Assembly (NCBI RefSeq): GCF_024198255.1
Contig: NZ_JAJVKW010000011.1
Coordinates: 1-64,000, forward strand
DNA length: 64,000 nt
Source of the DNA: Myxococcus guangdongensis
GTDB lineage: Bacteria; Myxococcota; Myxococcia; Myxococcales; Myxococcaceae
Direction of reading: 5' to 3'
The notes under the pieces were generated by a model that had not been told where the DNA came from, searched no databases, and saw only the letters and a program-made list of their open reading frames with translations. Both the position numbers and the translations under genes were made by a program. How positions within the stretch are numbered: the first letter of the stretch is position 1; each line of letters opens with the position of its first letter. This document shows positions 42,201-50,782 of this stretch, piece after piece.

Positions 42201-45200
42201 GGGAGGAGACGGGCTTCCCAGAGATACGACCTATGCTGTCAGGTACGGAGGACAGAGCCTCGAAAGGCGAGCACACTACTCGCAGGCAAACCTCGATGGG
42301 ATGCCGAGCTATACGCGCATCGGTGGTTCCATTGATTCCCAGCAGAGCTACTATGTGAAGCCTCAGCTCTTTGACGGCGCTCAACGTCTTGTCGGTGCCG
42401 GGGCTCCCTATGCGGCGCCACCTGTCCTGTGCGGCAAACTGGGTATGGATGGTCGGCCCGTCTCGCCGCTTTGCATGGCGTTCAGCTATGATCGAGCCAA
42501 CCGACTGACTGGGACCGAACAATATCCCAACATCGGCTCTCGCACCGCTGGCGTGCGTGCTTGCTTCGCCTACGACAACCAAGGCAATGTACGTTCCGTG
42601 CGCACAGGATGCCCTGCAGCCAGTGGAGCTGTGGATGACTGCTCAGCCTGCACGCAACCGGAGTCTCTTTATCAGTACGACGACTTCGGTAACATCATTG
42701 AGGTGGCCCTGCCCTGGCAGGGTGGTAGCGGCAAGACACGTTTCAGCTACGACGCCATGGGGCAGCTTCGCGCCAAGCAGACTCCGCAGATGGCCCTCGG
42801 CATGGAACACCTCTCCTATGCCTATGACTCCATGGGGAGACTGCTTTCCTCCGCTCGTACCGTCACCGGAACGAATGCCACGACCGAGGTGCTCTACACC
42901 CTGGGCTATGACGCAAACGAAGCACCCGACGCAAGCTGCCCTCAGCCCCAGAACACCCAGGGACGGTTGCGCTTCCGGAACGACTCCTTCGGGCAGACCT
43001 GGTACTCGTACGATGCCCACGGACGTGTGACGCGCGAAATTCGCGCCCGCAGGAGTTCCTCGAATACGTTCGCCTGTCCGGTCGACAATCCGGGCAACAC
43101 GCTTCACACGACCTATGGCTACTCGACGGCTGGCGACCTGACCTCCATCGAGTACCCCTATGGGCACAGGGCCATCTACCAATACCGGCTACACGAGGGC
43201 TCTTCCATTGCGTCGGATCGCGTGAGTGGCATTCGATTGGAACGATGGTCCGGCTCAGCCTGGACGCTGCTGGCGTCCATCTCGAACATCGAATGGGAGC
43301 CCTATGGAGATGTGCGTGGATATCAAATCAACGCGCCGTCTTCAGTGCAGCCAGTGTCTGTCGACTACTCCTACAGTTCCAGCACGGAGACAGCTCCAGC
43401 ATCTTGCGCGGTTACCGCGGGAGGATGGCCAGGCACCTTCGACTTCAGTGGTCGGGTTCGGAGTCTCTTTGTCTCCACAGGTCCCTTGGCGCTAAACCAA
43501 GGGTCGGGAAACCTCTACAAGAGATTCTACACGTGGAAGGCCGACCAGATCGTGCGGACGGATACGTGCCTCCTGGGAGCTACGACGCCCGTGACGGAGC
43601 AGTTCACCTACGATGGGCTCCTGCGGCTCACCAGCGCGACGCGACCAACCGGGAACTTCGCGGCGACAGGTGGGGCGTTCAGCTCACGCGGCTACACCTA
43701 TGACGGACGCGGGAACCGCCTGACAGAGGAGGTGGACGGACAGACGCTCTCGCTGACGCACGGGACGGGGGCATTCGTGGACAGGCTGAACACCCGGACC
43801 AGTACGGGCACCTCTTCGGCCTTGAATCTTGGCTACACCCACGATGCGGACGGCCGCGTGACGGTGAAGCGCTGGGGGCCATCGAGCGGGACACCCACCC
43901 ATCAGGTGGAGTTCAGCTCGGGACCTTCCGCCAATGGCGGCAACGAGACGGTCTTCCGCTCCGTTCAGGTCAACGGAAGTACTTATGAGTACTTCTACGA
44001 CGCACTGAACCGGCGCCGTCTCAAGCGGTATCCGACCACGGCGGAAGATGAGTTCTTCCACGACATCTCGACCCGGCTCCTCATCGACCGTGGAAATCCC
44101 AGCGCGATTCCTCCCAGCGGAGGCTACGACCACTACGTAGACGACACCTATGTCTGGCTCGGACAACGGCCTGTCATGGTCGTTCGAGGAAGACTGTCCC
44201 CGCAGATGAACCGGGAGACAGGCTCCTCCGTCGACTGCGCGCGCAATGGAGAGGCAGCGACTTGCGGAGTCTACTTCCCCGTCACCGACATGATGGGCAA
44301 AACACTGGTGATGCTGGACGCCTCTGGCAAGATCTCTGGCGCAGCGGACTACGACCCTTTCGGGTACGTCAACCGTGTCACCCAACCCGCCGAGACATCA
44401 CATCCGTACCTTCCGAGTACAAACTCCACGCTTGCAACGTTCTCACAAGCAACTACGAGTTCTCTGGTCAGCACGCGGTTTCGCGCCCTCTTCGGGGAAA
44501 CCGACATAAAGGACAGTGCGGACACGGTCACCCTCGTAGACGTTGGTACTGGATTGCCTCAGGGCCCTGCCATTTCCCAGCCTGCGAGCGGACGGGTCTG
44601 GAGCCATTGGGTGCAGCCGTCCGCACCACAGCTTGGCGTACGGTTCGTCTCAGATGAACATCCATCCATCTGCGGGACATGTGACCTGAACCAAGCCCCC
44701 TGCAACATCAAGTGCGGCTCGGCCAATGGTGTCACGCTGGAGAGCTACGAGTATCAGCGATTCCAGTCAGGAGCGCTGCCATTCTGGATCCCACTGCGAT
44801 TTCCTGGGCAGTACCACGACACAGAGACCGATCTCTTCGAGAACTGGAACCGCTACTACGATCCAAGCACGGGCCGGTATCTACACGCAGAACCAATGCT
44901 CGCTTGGCCAGAGTTCGCCTTGCTGATGTCAAGGAGAGAACTAAGTGCACCCACATACTCATATGCAGTCAACAATCCAGTAAGCTTTGCCGACCCTGAT
45001 GGATTGCAGGTTATACTGATGGATGAGGACGCAAGAAGGATTGCAGCCATAATGCTGCAAAATCCGCTCGGGCGCCAACTGTACCAGTGGCTAGATGCCT
45101 CACCCGACATCTACGAAGTATGGGGGCGACAGGATCTAGGGCCCAATACATACGGACGATTCAGCGCAGGAGAATCCTCATGGGCAAACAGGACGCTACC

Positions 45201-45468
45201 ACGGGGGGGCACCATCCGCGTAAACGAATCTCTCTGTCAACAAGGCAGGATAAAACCTGCCGGTACCATGGCCCACGAGTTCACTCACGCAGCACTATTT
45301 GACGCCATAAACAATCCGCTCTCCTTGACCTCAAGAGGAATGCCTCTCCCATTCGTCGTCGAAGAATTCCTCCCCGACGCCGACGCAGGTGGTGGTCTGT
45401 GGGGTTTTATTATGAGCGGAGCCCCCCACGGCAGGATGAACTACTACTGGCTAGGACAATACCAATGA
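39292..45468 (+). CDS. RHS-repeat protein with metalloprotease-like C-terminal toxin domain
   Basis: 2058 aa from ATG at 39292 (overlapping the lipoprotein stop; ATG at 39322 is an alternative). A signal-like helix (WMATLLLLLLMPSWASAAGQ) is followed by a Cys-rich region (to about residue 210), a DUF6531-like block (GNPVALGSRSTRHESTDVVI) and many YD repeats (TYDNYNLWGQPQLVVDPNG, YDAMGQLRA, YDGRGNRLTEEVDG). The RHS core is FPGQYHDTETDLFENWNRYY and YSYAVNNPVSFADPDG, near residues 1840-1905. The 150-residue tail holds MAHEFTHAALFD (H1995, E1996, H1999) and FVVEEFLPDADAG, a zincin-type motif. The tail is the AT-richest part. The tail toxin activity is inferred. Confidence 0.85.
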   Translation: MKPTTSDETSMKTQPSLFIQDGCSATHPYPWMATLLLLLLMPSWASAAGQFRVCRPADQNEVDQRSFIWVCACGQDETGQDAQMYCDGLHQPSCSGGNCLYPPTGNLEDIGHYPCCATGLLCNAGPGNPDIIDGTESCDEPWAQCGAINSYCENPQNVCEAGWCKGNVARIQKGSGDYIAPETHCEYAPELDCSDENDGEDEMCAPDSPLGGATHIGNPVALGSRSTRHESTDVVIPGALKALEFKRSYVTTERKWAQGRSLLNDSNDSIPTPFGNSPAYPKSLHWWHNFYSFIYPHPTLPSSTSEVWQVREGSGKLLEFIGCQRSPSTCLSHPAPMSGETDGRLLWVSTGSSSGYFVLHKPGIGRFIYASIWQSNGSATDTRYFLTRIEDEKQLAPSGQARVLATLSYAAPAGLMCPGLSAGPDNGVPYLASIESTEGTRLRFAYKSVLSGSSGQPAQCVLAQVLVDSSTSASPAMPAVSYNYIKNGAGVEVAGLIESAPIHQEGKGTDSYTYPNFLTGNGQWTRRIDGTLITTHVTQDRRVNQSSSVRRGKRGSGNVTFLAPMGSTASCDIFSSAACVKRKSESAYLHGYSGAGNLFSPLGEYPHSFNMEKTTFADSWRVRTVARSCLEASSSCTQTQEFTWHQFGTGPAVVRAEKDFEDNWTVREWEGPGDGGVGGYAELKRIHIGAEDRDGGSALETVSFGYTDALAGTGSIVGERMRTEERQDSVLFLSGEVVARYTHDPATNRLKSVIRSGYSQGLQGSTWDASPVLKHMGTFYLTRHTCTGSTVDDPLGRVLEIQGPCWVDGPTATSCSTSLNSQVPVTQYHYWSASASGYNAQRLQKVVRFASTTGSTLCTGHAGLETTYDNYNLWGQPQLVVDPNGVQTSYTYEQERVTSITTQGATWNYTYDNGELTLVQSPRGDYELFCYRENSGVTNVCTGNWYDGLRSRSKIPFLGGIPYESIRYNKGGDGLPRDTTYAVRYGGQSLERRAHYSQANLDGMPSYTRIGGSIDSQQSYYVKPQLFDGAQRLVGAGAPYAAPPVLCGKLGMDGRPVSPLCMAFSYDRANRLTGTEQYPNIGSRTAGVRACFAYDNQGNVRSVRTGCPAASGAVDDCSACTQPESLYQYDDFGNIIEVALPWQGGSGKTRFSYDAMGQLRAKQTPQMALGMEHLSYAYDSMGRLLSSARTVTGTNATTEVLYTLGYDANEAPDASCPQPQNTQGRLRFRNDSFGQTWYSYDAHGRVTREIRARRSSSNTFACPVDNPGNTLHTTYGYSTAGDLTSIEYPYGHRAIYQYRLHEGSSIASDRVSGIRLERWSGSAWTLLASISNIEWEPYGDVRGYQINAPSSVQPVSVDYSYSSSTETAPASCAVTAGGWPGTFDFSGRVRSLFVSTGPLALNQGSGNLYKRFYTWKADQIVRTDTCLLGATTPVTEQFTYDGLLRLTSATRPTGNFAATGGAFSSRGYTYDGRGNRLTEEVDGQTLSLTHGTGAFVDRLNTRTSTGTSSALNLGYTHDADGRVTVKRWGPSSGTPTHQVEFSSGPSANGGNETVFRSVQVNGSTYEYFYDALNRRRLKRYPTTAEDEFFHDISTRLLIDRGNPSAIPPSGGYDHYVDDTYVWLGQRPVMVVRGRLSPQMNRETGSSVDCARNGEAATCGVYFPVTDMMGKTLVMLDASGKISGAADYDPFGYVNRVTQPAETSHPYLPSTNSTLATFSQATTSSLVSTRFRALFGETDIKDSADTVTLVDVGTGLPQGPAISQPASGRVWSHWVQPSAPQLGVRFVSDEHPSICGTCDLNQAPCNIKCGSANGVTLESYEYQRFQSGALPFWIPLRFPGQYHDTETDLFENWNRYYDPSTGRYLHAEPMLAWPEFALLMSRRELSAPTYSYAVNNPVSFADPDGLQVILMDEDARRIAAIMLQNPLGRQLYQWLDASPDIYEVWGRQDLGPNTYGRFSAGESSWANRTLPRGGTIRVNESLCQQGRIKPAGTMAHEFTHAALFDAINNPLSLTSRGMPLPFVVEEFLPDADAGGGLWGFIMSGAPHGRMNYYWLGQYQ

Positions 45469-45896
45469 CATCACTTTGTACTGGACTCTCAATCCTGGGG
45501 CTTTGTCTGCCTGTGCCTGGACATTCCGTGGAGAGCGTGAGGGCTGCGGGGTGGCTGAATCAATCGGAGCAGAAGGATTTATGGTCGTCTGCACACGTCT
45601 TCGCCTCGAATGAGTACCGACTCGGGGCCATCGTCGAGGGCGACCTGGACCTAGTGAGGAGCGTATGGCTACATGAGGTCCGGTCGGAGGACCGCTTGGC
45701 GCCTGATTCTCCTCTGCGTCGGACGGTTGAGCGGGCTTGTAGTAGCGCAAAGCACGGGAAGCCATGCCGTATTCAAGGACACTCATTCTGGCAATTTGAG
45801 TGCGGAGGCGGTTTTATGTTGTATTCGACAAAACTGAGTTCAGCTCAGAAGCCACAAAAGGAGAGCTGCGACAGTTTCGGTAGACTCTTAAAGTGA
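45465..45896 (+). CDS. Putative exported immunity protein for RHS toxin tail
   Basis: 143 aa from ATG at 45465, overlapping the RHS stop (ATGA). The N-terminus (MTSLCTGLSILGLCLPVPGHS) is a signal peptide, so the product acts outside the cytoplasm, where the RHS tail would also arrive. Four cysteines (VERACSS, GKPCRIQ, FECGGG, KESCDS) could form disulfides. No family recognised. Immunity genes next to RHS tails are usual in polymorphic toxin systems; here the role is inferred from position and overlap. Confidence 0.5.
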   Translation: MTSLCTGLSILGLCLPVPGHSVESVRAAGWLNQSEQKDLWSSAHVFASNEYRLGAIVEGDLDLVRSVWLHEVRSEDRLAPDSPLRRTVERACSSAKHGKPCRIQGHSFWQFECGGGFMLYSTKLSSAQKPQKESCDSFGRLLK

Positions 45897-45926
45897 ACAA
45901 GCACTCGCTGAATCGGCAACGGAGCC

Positions 45927-45950
45927 CCTGACTCCTCCGAGAGAGTCAGG
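45927..45950 (+). terminator. Hairpin after the RHS cassette
   Basis: CCTGACTC at 45927-45934 pairs perfectly with GAGTCAGG at 45943-45950 over an 8-nt loop, 30 bp past the last gene of the cassette. No T-run follows. Confidence 0.6.
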
Positions 45951-46088
45951 AACTCCCGTGCATAAATCGGCCGTCGCAAATGACTTGGCACAAGCTACGA
46001 TAGGGTGCCACATGACGCTCTGATTGTGTGGGTCATCTTCGTTCAAGCTACGAGCAAACCAAGATCGCTATTCCCAGCACGGCTGTCA

Positions 46089-46128
46089 CCTTCCGGCCAA
46101 CCCGCCCACTCTCGGGTTGGCCGGAAGG
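46089..46128. terminator. Strong 16-bp perfect hairpin
   Basis: The 16-nt arm 46089-46104 (CCTTCCGGCCAACCCG) is exactly complementary to 46113-46128 over loop CCCACTCT. It lies between the RHS cassette and the next gene. It is the strongest inverted repeat I found in the window and probably stops transcription in both directions; a mobile-element or protein-binding role is an alternative. Confidence 0.6.
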
Positions 46129-46151
46129 CCTCCACCAGGGACACTGCTCCC

Positions 46152-46448
46152 GTGGACCCTCGACGCACCTACCCGCGCTTCGCCGTCGCCGCCCTGCTGG
46201 GCAACATCGCCTTCCTCGCCTCCTGGGGCGTGCTCCTGTCCCGGCCCACGGGCTGGCTCGTGGTCGGCGGCATCCTCATCACCCTCTTCTTCATCCTCCG
46301 CGTGGGCGGCATGTGGCTCTACGCCTCTCGCCAGACGGAGACCGCCCCCCAGGCCCGGCGCGCCGCCATCTTCACCACCCTCATCGCTCTCGTCGGCCTG
46401 GGCCTCTGGGTCTTCACCGCCGTGCGCGGCCCCCGCATCACCCTCTGA
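46152..46448 (+). CDS. Small membrane protein (98 aa)
   Basis: 98 aa from GTG at 46152; earlier in-frame starts would read through the hairpin at 46089-46128. Three membrane helices are visible (FAVAALLGNIAFLASWGVLL, GWLVVGGILITLFFILRVGG and IFTTLIALVGLGLWVFTAV), with the loop between the last two basic. No family recognised. It converges on ychF, 100 bp away. Confidence 0.55.
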   Translation: MDPRRTYPRFAVAALLGNIAFLASWGVLLSRPTGWLVVGGILITLFFILRVGGMWLYASRQTETAPQARRAAIFTTLIALVGLGLWVFTAVRGPRITL

Positions 46449-46548
46449 CCCCACAAACGCCTCGCGGGCGCTCCCAGACGGCCTCAAGGCCCTCCAGAAC
46501 GCGCCCGCGCGGTACACCAAGGCTCGCGGCCCCACAGGGCCGCCACCG

Positions 46549-47658
46549 TCACACGTTGAAGCGGAAGTGCATGCAGTCGCCGTCCTGCACCAGGTACTCC
46601 TTGCCTTCCATCCGCAGGAGCCCCTTCTCCTTCACCGCGGACTCACTGCCCAGCTTCACCAGGTCCTCCCAGCGCATCACCTCGGCCTTGATGAAGCCGC
46701 GCTCGAAGTCCGAGTGGATGACGCCCGCCGCCTGCGGCGCCTTGTAGCCCTGGTGAATCGTCCAGGCGCGGCACTCCTGCTCGCCCACCGTGAAGTACGT
46801 CCACAGGCCCAAGAGCTTGTAGCCCGCCCGCACCACCTTGTGCAGACCCGGCTCCGACAGCCCCGCGCTCTCCAGGAAGCCCGGACGCTCGGTCTCGGGC
46901 AGCTGCTGAATCTCCGACTCCAGCGCCGCCGCCAACACCACCACCTCGAAGCCCTCCTTCGCGGCCATCTCCTTCACCGCCGCGACGTGCTTGTTGGCGT
47001 CCTCCTTCCCAATCTCCCCTTCCCCGATGTTCGCCACGTACAGCACCGGCTTGTCCGTCAGGAGGAACAAGTCATGGATGACCGCCTTCTCCTCCTCCGT
47101 CAGCTTCTGCGCGCGAACCGTGACGCCGTTGTCCAGCCCCGCCTTCACGCGGTCCAGGAGCGCCATCTCCGCCTTGGCCTCGTCGCCCGCCTTGCCACCC
47201 ATCTTCGTGTTCTTCTGGGTGCGCTCGCGGCGCTTGTCCACCGTCTCCAGGTCCTTCAGGCACAGCTCCGTGTCGACCACGTCCCGGTCCCTCACCGGAT
47301 TCACCCCGCCCTCGACGTGGGTGACGTTGTCGTCCTCGAAGCAGCGCAGCACATGCAGCACCGCGTCCACCTGCCGGATGTTGCCCAGGAACTGGTTGCC
47401 CAGGCCCTCGCCCTTGGAGGCGCCGCGCACCAGGCCCGCGATGTCCACGAACTCCAGCGACGTGGGGATCTTCTTCAGCGGCTTGATGAGCTCGGACAGC
47501 TTGTCCAGGCGCTCATCCGGCACCGGCACCACACCCACGTTGGGCTCGATGGTGCAGAACGGGTAGTTGGCCGCCTGCGCGCCCGCGGCCGACAACGCGT
47601 TGAACAGGGTGGACTTGCCCACGTTGGGCAGCCCGACGATGCCGATGGATAGCGCCAT
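46549..47658 (-). CDS. ychF: YchF, Obg-family ATPase
   Basis: 369 aa from ATG at 47658 (AGGGA 7 nt upstream). GLPNVGKSTLFNALSAAG is the P-loop, FVDIAGLVRGASKGEGLG the switch region, and the C-terminus (CRAWTIHQGYKAPQAAGVIHSDFERGFIKAEV) is the TGS domain. Members hydrolyse ATP rather than GTP, bind the ribosome and 26S-like partners, and affect stress responses. Length and motifs are as expected for a universal housekeeping gene. Confidence 0.95.
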   Translation of the reverse strand: MALSIGIVGLPNVGKSTLFNALSAAGAQAANYPFCTIEPNVGVVPVPDERLDKLSELIKPLKKIPTSLEFVDIAGLVRGASKGEGLGNQFLGNIRQVDAVLHVLRCFEDDNVTHVEGGVNPVRDRDVVDTELCLKDLETVDKRRERTQKNTKMGGKAGDEAKAEMALLDRVKAGLDNGVTVRAQKLTEEEKAVIHDLFLLTDKPVLYVANIGEGEIGKEDANKHVAAVKEMAAKEGFEVVVLAAALESEIQQLPETERPGFLESAGLSEPGLHKVVRAGYKLLGLWTYFTVGEQECRAWTIHQGYKAPQAAGVIHSDFERGFIKAEVMRWEDLVKLGSESAVKEKGLLRMEGKEYLVQDGDCMHFRFNV

Positions 47659-47703
47659 GGTGATTCCCTGGAACAAGCGCGCCCACGGGCGCGCTTCCCC
47701 GAA

Positions 47704-48255
47704 CTAGGCCGACCGGCGAACGCCGGCGTTGCCGGTGCCGCTCAGGGGGAGGCCCTGCACGAACTGCTCGGCCAGCGCGCGGTGCTTGCTGTCGTCCATG
47801 CGCTCGTTGATGAGCTTGCCGGCCACTTCCATCGCCAGGTCCACGGCCATGGAGCGCACCTCGGCGATGGCCTTGGTCTTCTGCTCGTCGATCTCCCGAC
47901 GCGCGGACAGCTTCAGCTCCTCCGCCTCCTTGCGGCTCTTGGCCATCAGCTCCTCGCGGAACTTCTCCATCTCCTGCTGGTTGCGGCGCGTCTCGTCGGC
48001 GGCCTGACGGCGGGCCTCCGCGATGGCCGTCTTCTGGTCGGCCAGCAGCTTCTCCGCCTCGGCGCGCTCACGCTTGGCGCTCTCCACGGCGGCGGAGATC
48101 TGCTTCTCACGCTCCTCGACCAACTGCAGGATGGGTCCCCACGCCTTCGACTTCAGGACGAAGAAGACGATGACGAAGGTGATGAGGGTCCAGAAGATGA
48201 GGCCCGGCTGGACGCTCACGAGGTTGCTGGCGGCGAGGACGGAGGGCAGGAACAT
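47704..48255 (-). CDS. atpF: ATP synthase F0 subunit b
   Basis: 183 aa from ATG at 48255. One N-terminal membrane helix (GLIFWTLITFVIVFFVL) then a long charged coiled coil (VEEREKQISAAVESAKRERAEAEKLLADQ...) that forms the peripheral stalk to F1. Length is normal. The delta and other F1 genes do not follow, so the stalk partners are encoded elsewhere. Confidence 0.93.
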   Translation of the reverse strand: MFLPSVLAASNLVSVQPGLIFWTLITFVIVFFVLKSKAWGPILQLVEEREKQISAAVESAKRERAEAEKLLADQKTAIAEARRQAADETRRNQQEMEKFREELMAKSRKEAEELKLSARREIDEQKTKAIAEVRSMAVDLAMEVAGKLINERMDDSKHRALAEQFVQGLPLSGTGNAGVRRSA

Positions 48256-48379
48256 GGCGGCGTGTCCGGCGTGAGGGAGTCAGTCAGACGGCGAAAGTCT
48301 CGAGGGTTCTACCACCGGGAAGCACCGGCTCCCGCGAAGTCGCGAGCGCCGGCGCGTTCCAGGCTTCCTGCGAACAGCC

Positions 48380-48610
48380 TTAGGCCTTGGTGGCCAGAAG
48401 CACGCAAACGACCAGCGCGAACAGCGTGGCGCCTTCGATGAGGGCCGCGGCGATGATCATCGTGGTGCGGATGTCGCCACCGGCGGCGGGCTGACGGCCC
48501 GTCGCGTCCATGGCGGCGGCGGCGAGCTTACCGATGCCGAGGGCGGCGCCGATGATGGAGAGACCGGCACCGAGGCCGGCGGCGAGGAAGGCAAGAGCGA
48601 GGTTGGTCAT
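48380..48610 (-). CDS. atpE: ATP synthase F0 subunit c
   Basis: 76 aa from ATG at 48610. Two membrane helices (LALAFLAAGLGAGLSIIGAALGIG and TTMIIAAALIEGATLFALVVCVLL) join at a polar RQPAAGGDIR loop that contacts F1. The Glu in IEGA is the ion-binding carboxylate. The Na+-binding residues of sodium-driven c subunits are not evident, so proton use is likely. The N-terminus begins MTNLA without a leader. Confidence 0.95.
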   Translation of the reverse strand: MTNLALAFLAAGLGAGLSIIGAALGIGKLAAAAMDATGRQPAAGGDIRTTMIIAAALIEGATLFALVVCVLLATKA

Positions 48611-48746
48611 GGCGTGCTTCTCTTTTCGTAGCGAAGGACCCGCTTGTGGGGGGGTCGTGATGCCCTTCAGGACTACCTCTGGCGACCTTTCGAATCGCCA
48701 GGTCTCCGACCGGAGCGCCCGACTACCAGCGCCCCGCTGACTTGTC

Positions 48747-49793
48747 TCAGGCGTGCGCCTTGCCGTGGTCGTGGCTGGGGCCCAGCTCCGAGTGCCCGTG
48801 GCCGTGGTCATCCGCGTGGCCGTGCTCGTCGTGGTGGTGGCCCGTCGCCACCGCCATGCCGATGAACAGCGCCGACAGCAGCGTGAACACGTACGCCTGC
48901 ACGAAGGCCACGAACAGCTCCAGCAGGTAGATGGCGAACGCGAACGGCACGCTCACCACCGCGACCGCGGGGTGGCCCAGGATGAAGATGAGGCCGATGA
49001 GGAAGAAGAGGACGATGTGGCCCGCCAGCATGTTGGCGAACAGACGCATCGTGAGGGCGAAGGGCTTGGTGAACAGGCCCAGGATTTCCACCGGAATCAT
49101 GATGGGCCACAAGAGCCAGTGCACGCCGCCCGTCAGGTGCTTCAGGTAGCCGCCCAGGCCCGCCGCACGGATGCCCGCCGCCTGAGTCACGATGAACGTG
49201 CAGATGGCCAGGCCCGCCGTCACGGCCAGGTTGCCCGTCGCCGTCGCCATCCAGGGCACCAGGCCCAAGAGGTTCATGAAGAGGATGAAGAAGAACGCGG
49301 TCAGCAGATACGGCACGTAGCGCGGGCCGTCCTCCTTGCCGATGTTCTTGATGGCCATCTCGTCCCGGACGAAGAGGACCAGCATCTCGATGAGGTTGGC
49401 GCCCGCGCCGCGCGGCACCAGCTTGGTCTTGTCGCGGTTGCTCCACACCAGCATGGAGCCCAAGAGCAGCAGCGCCGCCAGCCACATCATCACCGTGTGC
49501 TTGGTGATGGAGAGGTCCAGGCAGCCCTTGGCCAGCCCGTCCCAACCGGAGGGGGCCACCAGCCCGTGGTCCGTCATCACCGGCTCGCAACTGCCGATGC
49601 GCAGGGGCGGAATCGCGCCCAGGTGGATGGGCTTGCCGAGCGGGACCTCGAGCTCGAAGTCGTTCGTGTCCGAGACGTGGTGGAGGATGTACTCCGGCAC
49701 ACTCGGCTCGTGCCCCTCGCCGTGGCCTTCCGACCCGGCGGCCCACGCGGTGGCCACGAACAGACTGGCGAACAGCACCATTGCCTTGCGCAT
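48747..49793 (-). CDS. atpB: ATP synthase F0 subunit a with His-rich tail
   Basis: 348 aa from ATG at 49793 (TGATG overlap with the preceding gene). Helices with the key [16 protein letters not shown] segment ([13 protein letters not shown] holds the essential Arg) form the proton path beside the c ring. A signal-like N-terminus and an extramembrane stretch with [14 protein letters not shown] precede the first helix. The last 30 residues are unusually His/Asp-rich ([18 protein letters not shown]). Two extra I-like genes lie upstream. Confidence 0.93.
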   Translation of the reverse strand: MRKAMVLFASLFVATAWAAGSEGHGEGHEPSVPEYILHHVSDTNDFELEVPLGKPIHLGAIPPLRIGSCEPVMTDHGLVAPSGWDGLAKGCLDLSITKHTVMMWLAALLLLGSMLVWSNRDKTKLVPRGAGANLIEMLVLFVRDEMAIKNIGKEDGPRYVPYLLTAFFFILFMNLLGLVPWMATATGNLAVTAGLAICTFIVTQAAGIRAAGLGGYLKHLTGGVHWLLWPIMIPVEILGLFTKPFALTMRLFANMLAGHIVLFFLIGLIFILGHPAVAVVSVPFAFAIYLLELFVAFVQAYVFTLLSALFIGMAVATGHHHDEHGHADDHGHGHSELGPSHDHGKAHA

Positions 49794-50200
49794 CACTCGT
49801 CTCCGCCCGCCGCGCTTTTGGACGCGGCCATCACGTAGCTGACTTCAATCCATTGCAGCGCGAAGTAGACCCCGAAGAAGCCGGCGATGAACGGCACCGG
49901 CTGCATTCCTCGCGACACCATCCCCAAGAGCCCCGTCACCACCGCCACCATCCTCAGGCCGAACACCACCCCCACCACCTTCAACGCCGCCTTGAGGTCC
50001 TGCTTCATCGCCCGCCGCTTGAGCAGCAGCGCCACCACGCCCGTCACCGACGCCAGCCCCACGCCCCACAACGCCGACACCCGGTCCTCCACCACCGTCG
50101 GGAGCAGCCCGCCCACCGCCACGCCCACCACCATCACCCCGGCCGCCAGCCCCGCGTGCGACTTGAACGGGTCCTTCTCCTCGCCGTCCTGCCCCGTCAC
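49793..50200 (-). CDS. ATP synthase subunit I-like membrane protein
   Basis: 135 aa from GTG at 50200 (GTGA overlap). Four membrane helices ([61 protein letters not shown] and [20 protein letters not shown]) with a KRRAMKQ cytoplasmic loop fit the AtpI-like family, which helps assemble the c ring. It overlaps atpB by one base. Confidence 0.65.
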   Translation of the reverse strand: MTGQDGEEKDPFKSHAGLAAGVMVVGVAVGGLLPTVVEDRVSALWGVGLASVTGVVALLLKRRAMKQDLKAALKVVGVVFGLRMVAVVTGLLGMVSRGMQPVPFIAGFFGVYFALQWIEVSYVMAASKSAAGGDE

Positions 50201-50457
50201 TTGCGCTTCCCCAGTCGAGCCATCTCCCGGAGGAATCCGTAGAAGCCCACGCAGATACCCAGGAAGCTCAACCCCACCAGCAACCACGGCCCCGACCCCA
50301 GCTTCCGGTCCAGCCAGTAGCCTCCCAACACCCCCACCACCGCCCCGCCCACCAGCTTCCACACCGCGTTGATGTAGGGCTGCGCCGCCCTCATCTGGCG
50401 AGCCGTGGTCCCCAGCTCGCTGCCATCCGACTGCTCCCGGGGTTCCTTCGCCGCCAT
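50197..50457 (-). CDS. AtpI/AtpZ-like F0 assembly protein
   Basis: 86 aa from ATG at 50457 with GGGGAGG 7 nt upstream. Two helices (AVWKLVGGAVVGVLGGYWLD and PWLLVGLSFLGICVGFYGFL) with a GGYWLDRKLGSGPW link match the AtpI/AtpZ family pattern (GxxxDxxxGTxPw), which affects c-ring assembly and Mg2+ supply. First gene of the F0 operon. Confidence 0.75.
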   Translation of the reverse strand: MAAKEPREQSDGSELGTTARQMRAAQPYINAVWKLVGGAVVGVLGGYWLDRKLGSGPWLLVGLSFLGICVGFYGFLREMARLGKRK

Positions 50458-50782
50458 TCGGACGCCTCCCCAAACCCTGGGAAACCCTCGGATTTCCATG
50501 CCACCCGATCCAACCCCTTCACACGCGGGCGCCGCTTAACACCGAATGCGCGACAGGCGCAACCGGTACAAGCTCACTGGAGGGGCCACCCCCAGCGGGG
50601 GTTGAGGGAGCCGCAAGCGCAGCTATCACCTCCAGCGCGGGCAGGCAGGACTCCCCGGGGCACACCGAGGGCCCGGCCGCCAGGTCTCCCTGGTGCCCGA
50701 CGTTCCAGCGGCTGGGGTGCCGCTCATCCGCGCCGGGGTGGGCGCGTCGCCAGCTTGCCCCTATCCCACTTCGGAGGACTCC
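50458..50782. promoter_or_regulatory. Divergent region of the F0 operon and YbhB gene
   Basis: 325 bp without a supportable gene. For the leftward F0 operon, TTGCGC followed after 15-17 bp by TGTTAA/TTAAGC (about 50525-50560, minus strand) is a possible sigma-70 promoter. CCCCC-AGC-GGGGG at 50589-50601 is a small hairpin. No other signals were seen. Confidence 0.4.
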
